The notes under the pieces were generated by a model that ran no database searches, had not been told where the DNA came from, and was given only the letters and a program-made list of their open reading frames with translations. A program made the position numbers and the translations under genes. This document shows positions 41,201 through 50,235 of a stretch of 64,000 nt of DNA, one piece after another (the first letter of the stretch is position 1; each line of letters opens with the position of its first letter). The stretch lies in the NCBI RefSeq assembly GCF_002005225.1, contig NZ_CP019724.1:186001-250000 (forward strand), written 5' to 3'. This DNA is from Streptomyces pactum (GTDB lineage Bacteria; Actinomycetota; Actinomycetes; Streptomycetales; Streptomycetaceae).

Positions 41201-42020
41201 AGGCCGCGTACAGGTCGAAGGTGGAGCTGCGCCGGGGCCCGGACGCCAGGTCCAACTGAGGGTCGACGGCGAGGATCGCCTGGTGCAGTCGCTGCAACTG
41301 CGGTGAGGGCTCCACACCCAGCTCGTCGACCAGGCGGCGGCGCAGCCGGTGGTAGACGTCAAGCGCTCCGGCCTGCCGACCGGAGCGGTACAGCGCCACC
41401 ATGGCCTGCGAGTGCAGTCCCTCGTGCTCGGGGTGCCGGGCGGTCAGGTCCATCAGTTCGGCGGTGACCTCGGCGTGCCGGCCGATCCTGAGGTCGGCGT
41501 CGATGCGGCGCTCCCGCGTGACAAGCCGGCTCTCCTCCAGCCGCATCGCCTCTATCTCCAGGACCGGGCCGACGGGTACGTCGACCAGGGCGGGCCCCTG
41601 CCACAGGCTCAGCGCCTTGCGGTAGGCGTGGGCGGACCGCTGGTCGTCGCCGTCCTCGAAGGCCTGCTGGCCCTCGAGGACGAGGCGCTCGTACTCGTGG
41701 ACGTCGACCGCGTCGGCCGGTATCTGCAGCAGGTAGCCGCCGTGCCGGGTGGCGAGCACGTCCTTGGCGGTGCCGGGGGCGCCGGGCCCCATGGCGGTAC
41801 CGAGCCGGCGCCGCAGCTGGAGTATGTAGGTCTGCAGCGTGGTGAGGGCGCTCTGGGGCAGTTCGGTGCCCCAGATCTCCTCCATCAGCGTGGGCACGGG
41901 CATGACTCTGCCCGGGTAGAGGGCGAGCAGGGCCAGGATCTGGCGCGGTTTCCCGGCCGTCGGAACGATCGACATCCCGTTGACGTCGGCACTCAGTGGA
42001 CCCAGAACACGAATCTTCAT
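41199..42020 (-). CDS. SARP-family pathway-specific activator 1
   Basis: The 273-aa protein has the OmpR-like winged helix of Streptomyces antibiotic regulatory proteins (MKIRVLGPLSADVNG, GKPRQILALLALYPGRVMPV, LTTLQTYILQLRRRLG) followed by the bacterial transcriptional-activation domain (YERLVLEGQQAFEDGDDQRSA, LGRHAE-type segment, EHEGLHSQAMVALYRSGRQAGALDVYHRLRRRLVDELGVEPS). It is the size of ActII-ORF4. GGAGGGAAACC precedes the ATG. SARPs bind heptameric direct repeats near -35 of PKS promoters; it likely switches on the aromatic PKS operons. Confidence 0.93.
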   Translation of the reverse strand: MKIRVLGPLSADVNGMSIVPTAGKPRQILALLALYPGRVMPVPTLMEEIWGTELPQSALTTLQTYILQLRRRLGTAMGPGAPGTAKDVLATRHGGYLLQIPADAVDVHEYERLVLEGQQAFEDGDDQRSAHAYRKALSLWQGPALVDVPVGPVLEIEAMRLEESRLVTRERRIDADLRIGRHAEVTAELMDLTARHPEHEGLHSQAMVALYRSGRQAGALDVYHRLRRRLVDELGVEPSPQLQRLHQAILAVDPQLDLASGPRRSSTFDLYAA

Positions 42021-42274
42021 GGTTTCCCTCCCTGTACCTCGACGGCTGGACTCGTCTTCCGAGCCGGTGTGCGAATCGGCGCCCGAGGCTCGTCGATATT
42101 GCGCCAGGCGGGGGCCCGGTGTCCTTACCCCGCGACGTATGCACGAGGCGTGCCGTATCCCGCCACGACCCCGCTCTCGGAAGTGGTCGAGGAATCTTTG
42201 AGCCGTTTTGTTGCGCCGTCGCGTCCCGTTGTTCCTGACAGGTCTGTGACGTGCGGCCGGCCGTTGCGAAATGA

Positions 42275-42706
42275 ATGCCGTCGATCGTCTTTTGCGGCTC
42301 GCTCCACCCTGTGGATTTCCGTGCCGTGGGGGGCACCGAAAGTACCGGGCGGGGTGACGGGCAGGTGCCGCCGCCGGGCGCGGACCCGCTGCTGCGGCAG
42401 TTGCTGCGGCTCATGGCCGCCCGCTGCGCCGAGCAGGACGGGCCCGTGCCCCTGGCGGGCCGCGACGAGGGGGCGGGTCACGTCCTGGATTCGATCACGG
42501 CCATGGAACTCGTCTCCGCCTGGCACCGGCGCGGTATCGAGACCGGTTTCCCGGAACTGATGGCGCCCCCGTTCCTGGCCGCCAGAGGCCGCCGTGCTCC
42601 TGCCATCGCGAACGCCGCGCGGTATAAGCTCCAGGGTTCCGGAAAAACGCTGGAGCCGCACTCGAGCCGATCCCGTCATTCACGCGCACCGCGATGGGTG
42701 CGATAG
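42275..42706 (+). CDS. Possible small carrier-protein-like ORF
   Basis: The open frame shows strong GC3 bias from about 42330 to 42600. Its translated core is LLRQLLRLMAARCAEQ followed by GAGHVLDSITAMELVSAWHR and RGIETGFPELMAPPFLAAR. The DSI element followed by a helix and an FPELM-like segment is like the phosphopantetheine helix and third helix of peptidyl/aryl carrier domains. No clear ribosome-binding site marks the start, and the last 30 residues look non-coding, so it may be a decayed or mis-bounded carrier gene. It is divergent from SARP 1. Confidence 0.4.
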   Translation: MPSIVFCGSLHPVDFRAVGGTESTGRGDGQVPPPGADPLLRQLLRLMAARCAEQDGPVPLAGRDEGAGHVLDSITAMELVSAWHRRGIETGFPELMAPPFLAARGRRAPAIANAARYKLQGSGKTLEPHSSRSRHSRAPRWVR

Positions 42707-42932
42707 CCGGGAATTGAGCCTTCCATTTCCGGGCGGCCGGGTTCGGATCACCGATGGAGCCGTTCATGGAAATCGTCTCGCACGCTTTTCCGGTCCCAGG
42801 CCCCAGGTCCCCGGTCCCTGCTCCCCGGTCCTCGGTCGCCGGTCCGGGTCACGGGGGCCGGAGCGGCTGGTGCGTTGACCGCGGACGTCGGCCGGGTGGG
42901 GGTGTGGTGATCTCGGTTTCCGGTGATGCGCA

Positions 42933-43255
42933 ATGCCGTTGACCCACTGGAGTCTGCGCAAGCTCGCCGACTGCCTCAGCCCTCCACCGGGTGCAGAGCA
43001 TCCGCGCCGCCCGGCCCGATGGCGCCCCCCTCTGCGTCATCCCCGACAACTGGTCCGGCAACAAACCGCGACGATCCGCACCTGGTCCGCCCGGCACCAG
43101 ACCGAGCCGTGCTTCACCCCGGCCCACGCGTCCTGGGCCGACTCCGTCGAACCGCCGCTTCGGGCCGCTGCGCGGCTTCGTCCTGGGCGACAGCGACCCG
43201 CCCGACCACCCCGCCCTCGCCCGTGACCTGCACGCCTGCTGACGCTGGCGCAGCC
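42933..43255 (+). pseudogene. IS630-family transposase remnant
   Basis: Fragments read THWSLRKLADCL, then after a deletion SIRAARPDGAPLCVIPDNWSGNK and, in further frames, CFTPAHASWADSVEP and FGPLRGFVLGDSD, all collinear with IS630-type transposases (VTHWSIRKLADYL ... IYVILDNLSAHK ... CFTPTYASWANPIEAHFGPLR). Several frameshifts and a large internal deletion make it inactive. It marks an old insertion between the SARP 1 region and the genes to its right. Confidence 0.8.
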
Positions 43256-43320
43256 GCCGTCGCCCCGGGCGGTGTCGGCGCGTTCCGGTGCCGGCGGTGT
43301 CGGCTCCTGGAGGGCTGCGC

Positions 43321-43863
43321 CTACTTACGCACGCGGAAGCGGAGCATCGTGACGGCGCCCGACTGGGTGGTGCTGAACGGTTCCAGGTCGATCCTGCCGA
43401 GGCTCGGGGGCGAGAAGCGGACACCGTCGCCGAGCAGTACCGGCAGTACATACACCAGGATCTCGTCGACGAGCCCGCGCCGCAGGCACTGGGCGGCCGT
43501 GTCAGCACCGAGGATCTCCAGGTTCCTGCCGCCCGCGGCGCTGCGTGCTGTGGCAACGGCTTCCTCGATGTCGCAGGTGAGGAACGTGACGGCGGGGTCC
43601 GGCTCGTCGGGAGGCTCGTGGGTGAGGACGAACTGTGCTCCCCCGTCGTAGGCGGTGTCCTGGTCGGCCATCCGCTTGGCGACCTCGTACGTGCCCCGGC
43701 CGACGAGCATGGCGCCCGTGGCCGCCATAACCTCCGGGAACGTATCCGCGGTCAGGTACTCGGCGATCCAGTCCATCGCGTGGCCGGGACCGGCGATGAA
43801 CCCGTCCAGCGACATCGCCCTGTTCACGACCACATTGCCGGTGCCGATGCCCACATCGCTCAT
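43321..43863 (-). CDS. Dihydrofolate-reductase-like (RibD C-terminal fold) protein
   Basis: The 180-aa protein has VVVNRAMSLDGFIAGPGHAMDW, MLVGRGTYEVAKRM, LEILGADTAAQCLRRGLVDEILVYVLPVLLGDGVRF, matching the YwjB/YyaP-type DHFR-like reductases common in Streptomyces. GGAGAAGACGC precedes the ATG. It is probably NADPH dependent, substrate unknown; most likely an accessory gene not tied to the cluster. Confidence 0.88.
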   Translation of the reverse strand: MSDVGIGTGNVVVNRAMSLDGFIAGPGHAMDWIAEYLTADTFPEVMAATGAMLVGRGTYEVAKRMADQDTAYDGGAQFVLTHEPPDEPDPAVTFLTCDIEEAVATARSAAGGRNLEILGADTAAQCLRRGLVDEILVYVLPVLLGDGVRFSPPSLGRIDLEPFSTTQSGAVTMLRFRVRK

Positions 43864-44332
43864 GCGTCTTCTCCAAGGATTCTGCAGGCCCGGGGCCGCA
43901 TCATAGTGCGGCCGGCGGGGCGGGCGGCGATGAGCCGTATGCGTGTCCGCGGTGGCCCGACGCGGACAGCCGGCATCCGGATGTGCTGGTCGCGCAGCGT
44001 CAAGAACGTGCCCGGGTACGGCGCACAGCACGGCCTGCGTGACGAGCGTGCCGCCGTCCTTGCGCGCCGGCGGGCTCTTTTTCCCGGGGTGCTCGACCGC
44101 GAGAGGCGAGGTGCGTGTCGCAGGCGCGCCGCACCGGCGTCCGGTCCCGGGCCGGCCCGCCCCGGCTGACGTCCAGGACGCCACTGCGGAGGCGGCCAGG
44201 TACGCCGCGCCCCCGGAAGGCGGTGTTTCCCCGCCTCGCTCACGGGCCGGCGGCTGAACGGGGGCAGTCGGTCGGGTGGCTGACAGTCGTTGGGTAAAAT
44301 CCCCGGGCCCGGGCCATCCGGGATCATGAAGC
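43864..44332. other. Non-coding stretch without recognisable feature
   Basis: No ORF with consistent GC3 bias and ribosome-binding site was seen. It holds the divergent promoters of the DHFR-like gene and the GNAT gene. Confidence 0.5.
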
Positions 44333-45223
44333 ATGCTCCCGGATGACTGGCACCTCACCCAAGACGTCGACGACTTCCTGGCCCGGGCCGGGGACTTCCT
44401 GTGCTCGCGCGCCGCGCTGCACAACACGCCGCTGACAGACATCGAGAAGCTGCGCCGACGCAAGGCGGCCGATCCCGGCGCCGAAGCCGCCGCCGTTTTC
44501 GGCCGACTGCAGTCACGGGGCGAGGTCCGCGCGATCTTCTGTCTCACTTCCCGCGGACGCCTGGGCCTCACGCCCCTGAGTGCCGAGCAGAGCGATACCC
44601 TCGCCGCTCACCTGGCCGGCCTCGGCCACTTTCCCGCCACCGTCATCGCGGACCACGACACCGCCGGTGCCTTCGCCCGGTCCTGGCAGCGGGCCACGGG
44701 CGCGGCGCCGGCACTCTTCTGGCGGACGCATCTGTACCGTCTCGGCACGCTCACCCCGCCGCAGCCGCGCCCGCCGGGCCAGGGGCGCCCCGCGGGCGGT
44801 GAGGACCGTGCGCACGTGGTGCGCTGGTGCCGTGAGTTCTGCGCCGACGTCGGGGAGCAGTCCTCCATCGACGTGATCGATGCCGGCTCCTGGGAGGAAT
44901 CGCGTTTCGGCGACCGGCACTTCACGTTCTGGCGGACGCCGGAGGGCACCCCTGTCTCGATGGCGGCCTCGACGCCGGTCGTCGGCGGCATGGTCCGGGT
45001 GGACCCCGTCTACACTCCCGCCCGCCTCCGCGGCCGCGGCTACGCGGGAGCCGTGACGGCCGAGGCGAGCAGGGCCGCGCTGGCCGCGGGGGCGACGGGC
45101 GTCGTCCTGTTCACGGACCCGGACAACCCCACCAGCAACGCCCTCTACCAGCGCCTGGGATACGTCCGTGTCGCCGGCTTCGCCGGGTACCGGTTCTCCC
45201 GCGGCGCGCCCGAGGCCGGGTGA
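44333..45223 (+). CDS. GNAT-family N-acetyltransferase
   Basis: The 296-aa protein has a poorly conserved N-terminal half and a C-terminal GNAT domain with VRVDPVYTPARLRGRGYAGAVTAEASRAAL (acetyl-CoA loop) and LFTDPDNPTSNALYQRLGYVRV. This two-domain type is widespread in actinomycetes and acts on unknown small molecules. It has a weak ribosome-binding site. It is not adjacent to the hydrazine operon and is probably unrelated to it. Confidence 0.85.
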   Translation: MLPDDWHLTQDVDDFLARAGDFLCSRAALHNTPLTDIEKLRRRKAADPGAEAAAVFGRLQSRGEVRAIFCLTSRGRLGLTPLSAEQSDTLAAHLAGLGHFPATVIADHDTAGAFARSWQRATGAAPALFWRTHLYRLGTLTPPQPRPPGQGRPAGGEDRAHVVRWCREFCADVGEQSSIDVIDAGSWEESRFGDRHFTFWRTPEGTPVSMAASTPVVGGMVRVDPVYTPARLRGRGYAGAVTAEASRAALAAGATGVVLFTDPDNPTSNALYQRLGYVRVAGFAGYRFSRGAPEAG

Positions 45224-45807
45224 GGGGCGTGATCGTGCGCGACCACACCTGCCGCATACCGGCGGGGCCGCCGCGCAGCGGCCGACGCGAGCGGTGGCGC
45301 GCCTGCTGCCCGGGGTCCGCCGGCCGGGCGGGGCCCGTCCTGCCCGCCGTGCTCGTCCCGGTCACCGGTGGCGAAGTCCGTCGCCCCGGACCGCGAGGCC
45401 GGCACCGTCCCGGTCGAGGCCGGCCAGGCCTGCGGCCGCCTGCCGCACCGGGACGCGCGCGGTGCGGGTCGCGCGGCTGCCGCCGCCCCGGCACGGCCGG
45501 CCGGCCGGGTGAAGGCGTAGCGGCCGGGAAAGCCGATGCGGTGGTACCGGAACGGGGGCAGCCGGGCGGGCAGGCCGCCGGCGGCGAGCTGCGCAGAGGG
45601 CCTCACGGCCGCTTGGCACCTGCGCGGGCATCCCGGGTACACGAGCCCGCCCGCCCCCGGGCCGGGGGCACGGCCGGCACGGCCCGGCGGCCGGCCGCGG
45701 GCGCGGGGCCGGCCGCGGACGCGGGGCCGGGCGCGGTCCCGGCAGCCGGGCGCGGACGCGGGCGCGGCGGCCGGGCGCGGACGCGGCGGCCGGGCGCGGG
45801 GGCGGGG
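45224..45807. other. Non-coding GC-rich stretch with short repeats
   Basis: No gene can be supported. From about 45700 to 45800 there are repeated GCGGCCGGGCGCGGACGCG-type units directly downstream of SARP 2. Confidence 0.55.
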
Positions 45808-46635
45808 TCAGCCCACCCGGGCCACGGTCCGGCCGGTGGCCTCCGGGCTGCGGGTCCCGGCGGTCTCCGGGGCGGCCGTCAGGATGGAGCGCTGCAGCCG
45901 GCTCATCATCGCCGACGGCTCCAGGCCCAGCTCGCGTACGAGGGTGGTGCGCAGCCGCTGGTAGACGCTGAGCGCCTCGCCGCGCCGGCCGGAGCGGTGC
46001 AGGGCCACCATGAACTGGCCGTGCAGGCTCTCGTGCATCTGGTGCCGGTTGACGAGGACGGTCAGTTCGGACAGCAGCTCGCGGTGGCGGCCGAGCCGCA
46101 GATCGGCCTCGATGCGCTGGTCCAGCGCGCACAGCCGGGTCTCCTCCAGGCGCTTGACCTCGAGGCCGATGCGGCTGCCGGCGGTCACGTCGGCGAGCGC
46201 GGAGCCGGTCCACAGCGACAGCGCCTCCCGCAGCCGCCGTGCGGCGCTGGTGAAGTCCTCGGCGTCCATGGCCCGGTAGCCCGCTCCGGCCTGCTGCTCG
46301 AACTCACGGAAATCGACCCGGCCGCCCCGGGTGTCCAGGCGGTAGCCGCCGGGGAGGGTGACCAGGATGTCCTTGGCGGTGACGTCTTCCTCGCCGGACT
46401 TGGCCAGCGCCTCGCCGATGAGCTCCCGCAACTGGAGCACGTAGGTCTGCAGGGTGGTGCGTGCACTGCGCGGCGGCTCGTCGTCCCACAACTCCTCGAT
46501 CAGGGAAGAGACCTGGACCACGCGGTCGGCCTGCAGCGCGAGCAGTGCCAGCACCTGCCGCGGCTTCGGGGCCGTCGGTGTGATCGAGGTGCCGTGCTCG
46601 CGTACTGACAGGGCGCCCAGAACTTCGATGTCCAC
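45808..46635 (-). CDS. SARP-family pathway-specific activator 2
   Basis: The 275-aa protein has VDIEVLGALSVREHG, KPRQVLALLALQADRVVQV, ARTTLQTYVLQLRELIGEAL (winged helix) and the activation domain with YRAMDAEDFTSAARRLREAL and HESLHGQFMVALHRSGRRGEALSVYQRLRTTLVRELGLEPS. The start is GTG at 46635 after AAAGGGGGA. Its long upstream region holds two ARE-like palindromes, so its transcription is probably controlled by the butyrolactone-receptor homologues, as for SARPs of the kinamycin cluster. Confidence 0.93.
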   Translation of the reverse strand: MDIEVLGALSVREHGTSITPTAPKPRQVLALLALQADRVVQVSSLIEELWDDEPPRSARTTLQTYVLQLRELIGEALAKSGEEDVTAKDILVTLPGGYRLDTRGGRVDFREFEQQAGAGYRAMDAEDFTSAARRLREALSLWTGSALADVTAGSRIGLEVKRLEETRLCALDQRIEADLRLGRHRELLSELTVLVNRHQMHESLHGQFMVALHRSGRRGEALSVYQRLRTTLVRELGLEPSAMMSRLQRSILTAAPETAGTRSPEATGRTVARVG

Positions 46636-46746
46636 TGTCTTTTCCCCCTTTTTGTTCCATGCCGGGTTGCATACGGATCCCTACCGCGAGGGCCGTCGCT
46701 GGTGCGCCTGGACGGCGCTCGACGACTCCGGCTAGAACACGATTAA

Positions 46747-46771
46747 AAAAACAGCACAGTCGGTTTGTCAA
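46747..46771. promoter_or_regulatory. ARE-like operator half-palindrome upstream of SARP 2
   Basis: On the minus strand the site reads GACAAACCG-ACTGTG-CTGTTTTT: a perfect left half (ACAAACCG) and a weaker right half. It lies about 110 bases before the SARP 2 start. Confidence 0.5.
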
Positions 46772-47015
46772 TGGGGAGGAGATGTGCAGACTCGCACGCG
46801 TTGCCCCGCCGCTGGTGGCGGCCTCGTCCGGACGAGGGCGGCGGGAGGCCCGGAACCCCGGCGGATGGGCGCCGTTGACCCCCGGGCGGCCGGGGTGCGG
46901 GTGCGGCGGCGGGCCGGCGCACGGAGCGGGGCGGCGTGCGGGGAGCCGTGCGGCCGGGCGCCGCCGTGGTGCCCGCACGCTCAAGTAGGTGGAGACAAAA
47001 AGGATAATCAACCCG

Positions 47016-47041
47016 CTTATCAGACCGCGTGGTCTGTTATG
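47016..47041. promoter_or_regulatory. ARE-like palindrome between SARP 2 and TetR gene
   Basis: CAGACC-GCGT-GGTCTG is a perfect 16-bp hyphenated palindrome flanked by TTAT and TTATG. Half-sites resemble those of butyrolactone-receptor AREs. Confidence 0.6.
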
Positions 47042-47093
47042 CTCTCCCTTCGGGCCGTCTCCCCTCTGCGGGTGCCGGTGTGGCCTGTCGTCC

Positions 47094-47711
47094 TCACCGG
47101 GGGCGGCTGCCGGCCGCCACGAGACCGCCGAGGGCGGAGGCCTCGGCCAGCCGCGGCAGCAGCAGTTGCCAGAACCTGGTGACCGTCTGGTGCGAGAGCC
47201 ATTGCGGGTCCTGCGGGCCCAGCACCTCGAAGCCGGTGGTCGCCGCCACCACGGAGGCCGCCGCGTCCTCGGGCGTGACCTGGTTGAGCACGCCCTCGCC
47301 GGCGGCGCGCTTCAGCGCCCCCTCGACCCACCGGTGCCACTGGCGGTACAGGCCGGGCCCCCTTCGGCGGACCTGGTCCCGGCTCAGCTCGAACCCGGCG
47401 CGCAGCACCACGTCCTCGGTGAGCCGGCGGGCCAGCTCGTGCGAGGTGTCCACCAGCATCTGCAGGGCGTTGCCGGCCGCGCCCTCCGGGGCCGTGACGA
47501 TGCGCTCCAGCCGCTGCGCCGCGGCCTCTTCCACCGAGTCGGCCAGAGCCGCCTTGCTCGCGAAGTGGAAGTGGAGCGCGCCGTTGCTCACTCCGGCCAG
47601 CGAGCTGATCGCCGTGAGAGAGGCCACGCTGAAGCCGTCGCGGTCGAAGACCGTGGCGGCCGACTTGATCAGCGCCTCGCGGGTACGCCGCGCTCGCTCC
47701 TGTTTGACCAT
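47094..47711 (-). CDS. TetR-family regulator, butyrolactone (pseudo)receptor-like
   Basis: The 205-aa protein starts MVKQERARRTREALIKSAATVFDRDGF, followed by the HTH SLTAISSLAGVSNGALHFHFASKAALAD, a pattern strongly like ArpA/ScbR receptors (GALYFHF). The ligand domain has VLRAGFELSRDQ and WLSHQTVTRFWQLLLP. It begins 13 bases after the carboxylase beta-subunit gene in the same operon, whose promoter carries an ARE-like site, so it is probably autoregulated. Kinamycin clusters carry two such TetR genes (AlpW, AlpZ). Confidence 0.88.
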   Translation of the reverse strand: MVKQERARRTREALIKSAATVFDRDGFSVASLTAISSLAGVSNGALHFHFASKAALADSVEEAAAQRLERIVTAPEGAAGNALQMLVDTSHELARRLTEDVVLRAGFELSRDQVRRRGPGLYRQWHRWVEGALKRAAGEGVLNQVTPEDAAASVVAATTGFEVLGPQDPQWLSHQTVTRFWQLLLPRLAEASALGGLVAAGSRPR

Positions 47712-47724
47712 GGGGAATGCTCCG

Positions 47725-49317
47725 TTACTGCGGCGGGTTGCCGTGCTTGCGGGAGGGCAGGTCGGCGTTCTTGGCCTGGAGCATCGCCAGGGATCTGACG
47801 AGCACCTCGCGGGTCTCGGCGGGGTCGATGACGTCGTCGACCAGACCGCGCTCGGCCGCGTAGTAGGGGTGCATCAGCTCGGCCCTGTACTCCTTGACCA
47901 TGCGCGCCCGCATGGCTTCGGGGTCCTCGGCGTCGGCGATCTGACGGCGGAAGACGACGTCGGCCGCGCCCTCGGCGCCCATCACGGCGATCTCGTTGGC
48001 GGGCCAGGCGTAGGTGAGGTCGGCGCCGATGGACTGGCTGTCCATGACGATGTAGGCGCCCCCGTACGCCTTGCGCAGGACGAGCGAGATCCGGGGCACG
48101 CTCGCGTTGCAGTAGGCGTAGAGCAGCTTGGCGCCGTGGCGGATGATCCCGCCGTGCTCCTGGTCCACACCCGGCAGGAACCCGGGTACGTCCAGGAGGG
48201 TGATGAGCGCGATGTTGAAGGCGTCGCACATCTGGACGAACCGTGCGGCCTTCTCGCTGGCCCCGATGTCCAGGACACCGGCCAGGACCTGCGGCTGGTT
48301 GGCGACGATGCCGACGACCTGGCCGTCCAGCCGGGCCAGGGCGCAGATGATGTTGCGCGCCCAGCGCTCGTGGACCTCCAGGTACTCGCCGTCGTCGACG
48401 AGTTCCTCGACGACCCTGGCCATGTCGTAGGGGCGGCTGCCGTCCGCCGGCACCAGGTCCGCCAGCACCTTCGAACGGCGGGTGTGCGGATCGGCACACC
48501 GCACGCGCGGCGGGAACTGCCGGTTGTTCGGCGGGAGGAGGGACAGGAGGTAGCGGACCTCGGCGAGGCAGGTCTCCTCGTCGTCGTAGGCGAAGTGGCA
48601 GACGCCGGACGTCTCGGCGTGCACGCCGGCGCCGCCGAGGCCGTTGTGGGTGACCTCCTCGCCGGTGACGGCCCTGACCACGTCCGGGCCGGTGATGAAC
48701 ATCTGCGAGGTGTCGCGGACCATGAACACGAAGTCCGTGAGGGCGGGACTGTAGGCGGCGCCGCCCGCGCACGGGCCGAGCATCACGCTGATCTGCGGGA
48801 TGACCCCGGACGCCCGGGTGTTGCGCTGGAAGATGCCGCCGTACCCGGCCAGCGCGCAGACACCCTCCTGGATCCGCGCGCCGGCACCGTCGTTGAGGGA
48901 GACCAGCGGCGCACCCGCCGCGATGGCCATATCCATGATCTTGTGGATCTTCGCGGCGTGGGCCTCGCCCAGCGCCCCGCCGAAGATCCGGAAGTCGTGC
49001 GCGTAGACGAAGACCGTACGGCCCTCCACCGTGCCCCAGCCGGTGACGACACCGTCGGTGTACGGCCTTTTGGCCTCCAGGCCGAACCCGGTGGCCCGGT
49101 GCCGGCGCAGCTGCCCGACCTCACAAAAGGACTCCGGGTCCAACAGCAGCCCGATACGCTCCCGCGCCGTCAGCTTGCCCCTGGCATGCTGCGCCGCCGT
49201 CGCCTCCCCACCCGGCCCGGCCAGCGCCCGCGCCCGGATCCCGCGCAGTTCGGCCACGCACCCGCGGCCGCCCGACAGACGCGCGGACACCTGAGCGACG
49301 TCATTGAGGACTGTCAC
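47725..49317 (-). CDS. Acyl-CoA carboxylase carboxyltransferase (beta) subunit
   Basis: The 530-aa protein has the biotin-dependent carboxyltransferase motifs LNDGAGARIQEGVCALAGYG, LGPCAGGAAYSPALTDFVFMV, MFITGPDVVRAVTGEEV, ITLLDVPGFLPGVDQEHGGII and AYGGAYIVMDSQSIGAD. It makes malonyl-CoA (or methylmalonyl-CoA) with a biotinylated alpha subunit encoded elsewhere. GTG start with GGGAGGAGG upstream. Dedicated carboxylase genes in aromatic PKS clusters supply malonyl-CoA extender units. An ARE-like site 46-70 bases before the start suggests receptor control. Confidence 0.93.
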   Translation of the reverse strand: MTVLNDVAQVSARLSGGRGCVAELRGIRARALAGPGGEATAAQHARGKLTARERIGLLLDPESFCEVGQLRRHRATGFGLEAKRPYTDGVVTGWGTVEGRTVFVYAHDFRIFGGALGEAHAAKIHKIMDMAIAAGAPLVSLNDGAGARIQEGVCALAGYGGIFQRNTRASGVIPQISVMLGPCAGGAAYSPALTDFVFMVRDTSQMFITGPDVVRAVTGEEVTHNGLGGAGVHAETSGVCHFAYDDEETCLAEVRYLLSLLPPNNRQFPPRVRCADPHTRRSKVLADLVPADGSRPYDMARVVEELVDDGEYLEVHERWARNIICALARLDGQVVGIVANQPQVLAGVLDIGASEKAARFVQMCDAFNIALITLLDVPGFLPGVDQEHGGIIRHGAKLLYAYCNASVPRISLVLRKAYGGAYIVMDSQSIGADLTYAWPANEIAVMGAEGAADVVFRRQIADAEDPEAMRARMVKEYRAELMHPYYAAERGLVDDVIDPAETREVLVRSLAMLQAKNADLPSRKHGNPPQ

Positions 49318-49362
49318 GCTGCCTCCTCCCTCCTGAACGCGGCCGGCACGGAACCCCAGGCT

Positions 49363-49387
49363 AACAAACCGTCTATGCGGTTTATAA
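49363..49387. promoter_or_regulatory. ARE-like operator upstream of carboxylase gene
   Basis: AACAAACCG-TCTATG-CGGTTTATA is a well-formed butyrolactone-receptor-type palindrome and the clearest of the set in this window. Confidence 0.75.
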
Positions 49388-49462
49388 GGGGGTTGTGTGG
49401 CCCACGCATGAAAAAGCCCTGGTAAGTGCCGCCCGCCCGGCCACCGCCCGGGCGGCCGGCGG

Positions 49463-49715
49463 CCCGGTAGCCGGTGACCCGGTAGCCGGTAGCCGGTAGC
49501 CGGTGGCCGGTAGCCGGCCGGCCGTTGGGCGGTGGCCGGTTGGCCGGTGGCCGGCCGACCGTTGGGCGGTGGCCGGTTGGCCGGTGGCCCGGTAGCCGGT
49601 GGCCGGCCGACCGTTGGGCGGTGGCCCGGTAGCCGGTAGCCAGTTGGGCGGTTGCCGGTGGCCCGGTGGCCGGTGGCCGGCCGACCGTTGGGCGGTGGCC
49701 GGTTGGGCGGTGGGG
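49463..49715. repeat. CCGGTAGCCGGT/CCGTTGGGCGGT tandem repeats
   Basis: Degenerate 7-bp and about 36-bp higher-order units fill the whole gap between the carboxylase epsilon and beta genes. Confidence 0.92.
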
Positions 49716-49717
49716 CG

Positions 49718-49936
49718 TTACCGCCAGCAGTACGGCGAGCGGTAGGCCGAGCCGGTCCGGTCCGCCCGCCGCCACGGCGCAGGCGCAGGGGCGGGGGCGG
49801 GGGGCTCCGGTGCGCCGTCCGCCGCCCGCCCGGCCACAACCGAGCACAGCACGACGGTCAGCGCGGCCAGTTCGTCCGCGTCGGCCCGGCCGCGTTCTAT
49901 GCGCAACGCGGGCCCCATGACGCCGGGTTCACCCAT
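49718..49936 (-). CDS. Acyl-CoA carboxylase epsilon subunit
   Basis: The 72-aa protein has the diagnostic epsilon-subunit core LRIERGRADADELAALTVVLCSVV followed by a Pro/Ala linker and the C-terminal W/R-rich end (RTGSAYRSPYCWR). Small epsilon subunits stabilise actinobacterial carboxylase complexes. GGAGAGGAG precedes the ATG. It precedes the beta subunit in the same orientation, separated from it by 400 bases of repeats and the ARE. Confidence 0.85.
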   Translation of the reverse strand: MGEPGVMGPALRIERGRADADELAALTVVLCSVVAGRAADGAPEPPAPAPAPAPWRRADRTGSAYRSPYCWR

Positions 49937-50166
49937 GTCGGCTCCTCTCCACCCCGGCCACCGTGCGGCACCGCACTACAAAGGCGCCTCAGCACCGCTC
50001 GAGAAACGCTCGGGCGGTCGGCCGGAGGCGGCACAGCGGCCCTGCGGCGGCCCCGTCAGCCATGAGCTGGACAAACACCGGAGAAGGGACCGGCCCGGCA
50101 GAACTCTCCCGTCCCGCCCCCAGGACGCCCCGGGACGAACCTGCGCGGAAGCTGCGGTTCCTCTGG

Positions 50167-50192
50167 AAATCAAACCGGGTGGTCTCTACTTT
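50167..50192. promoter_or_regulatory. ARE-like operator upstream of AfsA homologue
   Basis: ATCAAACCGGGTGGTCTCTA contains the half-sites CAAACC and GGTCT around a GGGT core, about 45 bases before the synthase start. Confidence 0.55.
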
Positions 50193-50235
50193 TATGCCCT
50201 CTGCAGCACATCTCCGATCCCACTCAGGGGGAGCG

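Noticed and set aside
44333..45223. This GNAT as the hydrazinosuccinate acetyltransferase
   Set aside because: It lies far from the hydrazine operon and has a different two-domain architecture; the GNAT at 17707 overlaps the lyase gene and fits better.
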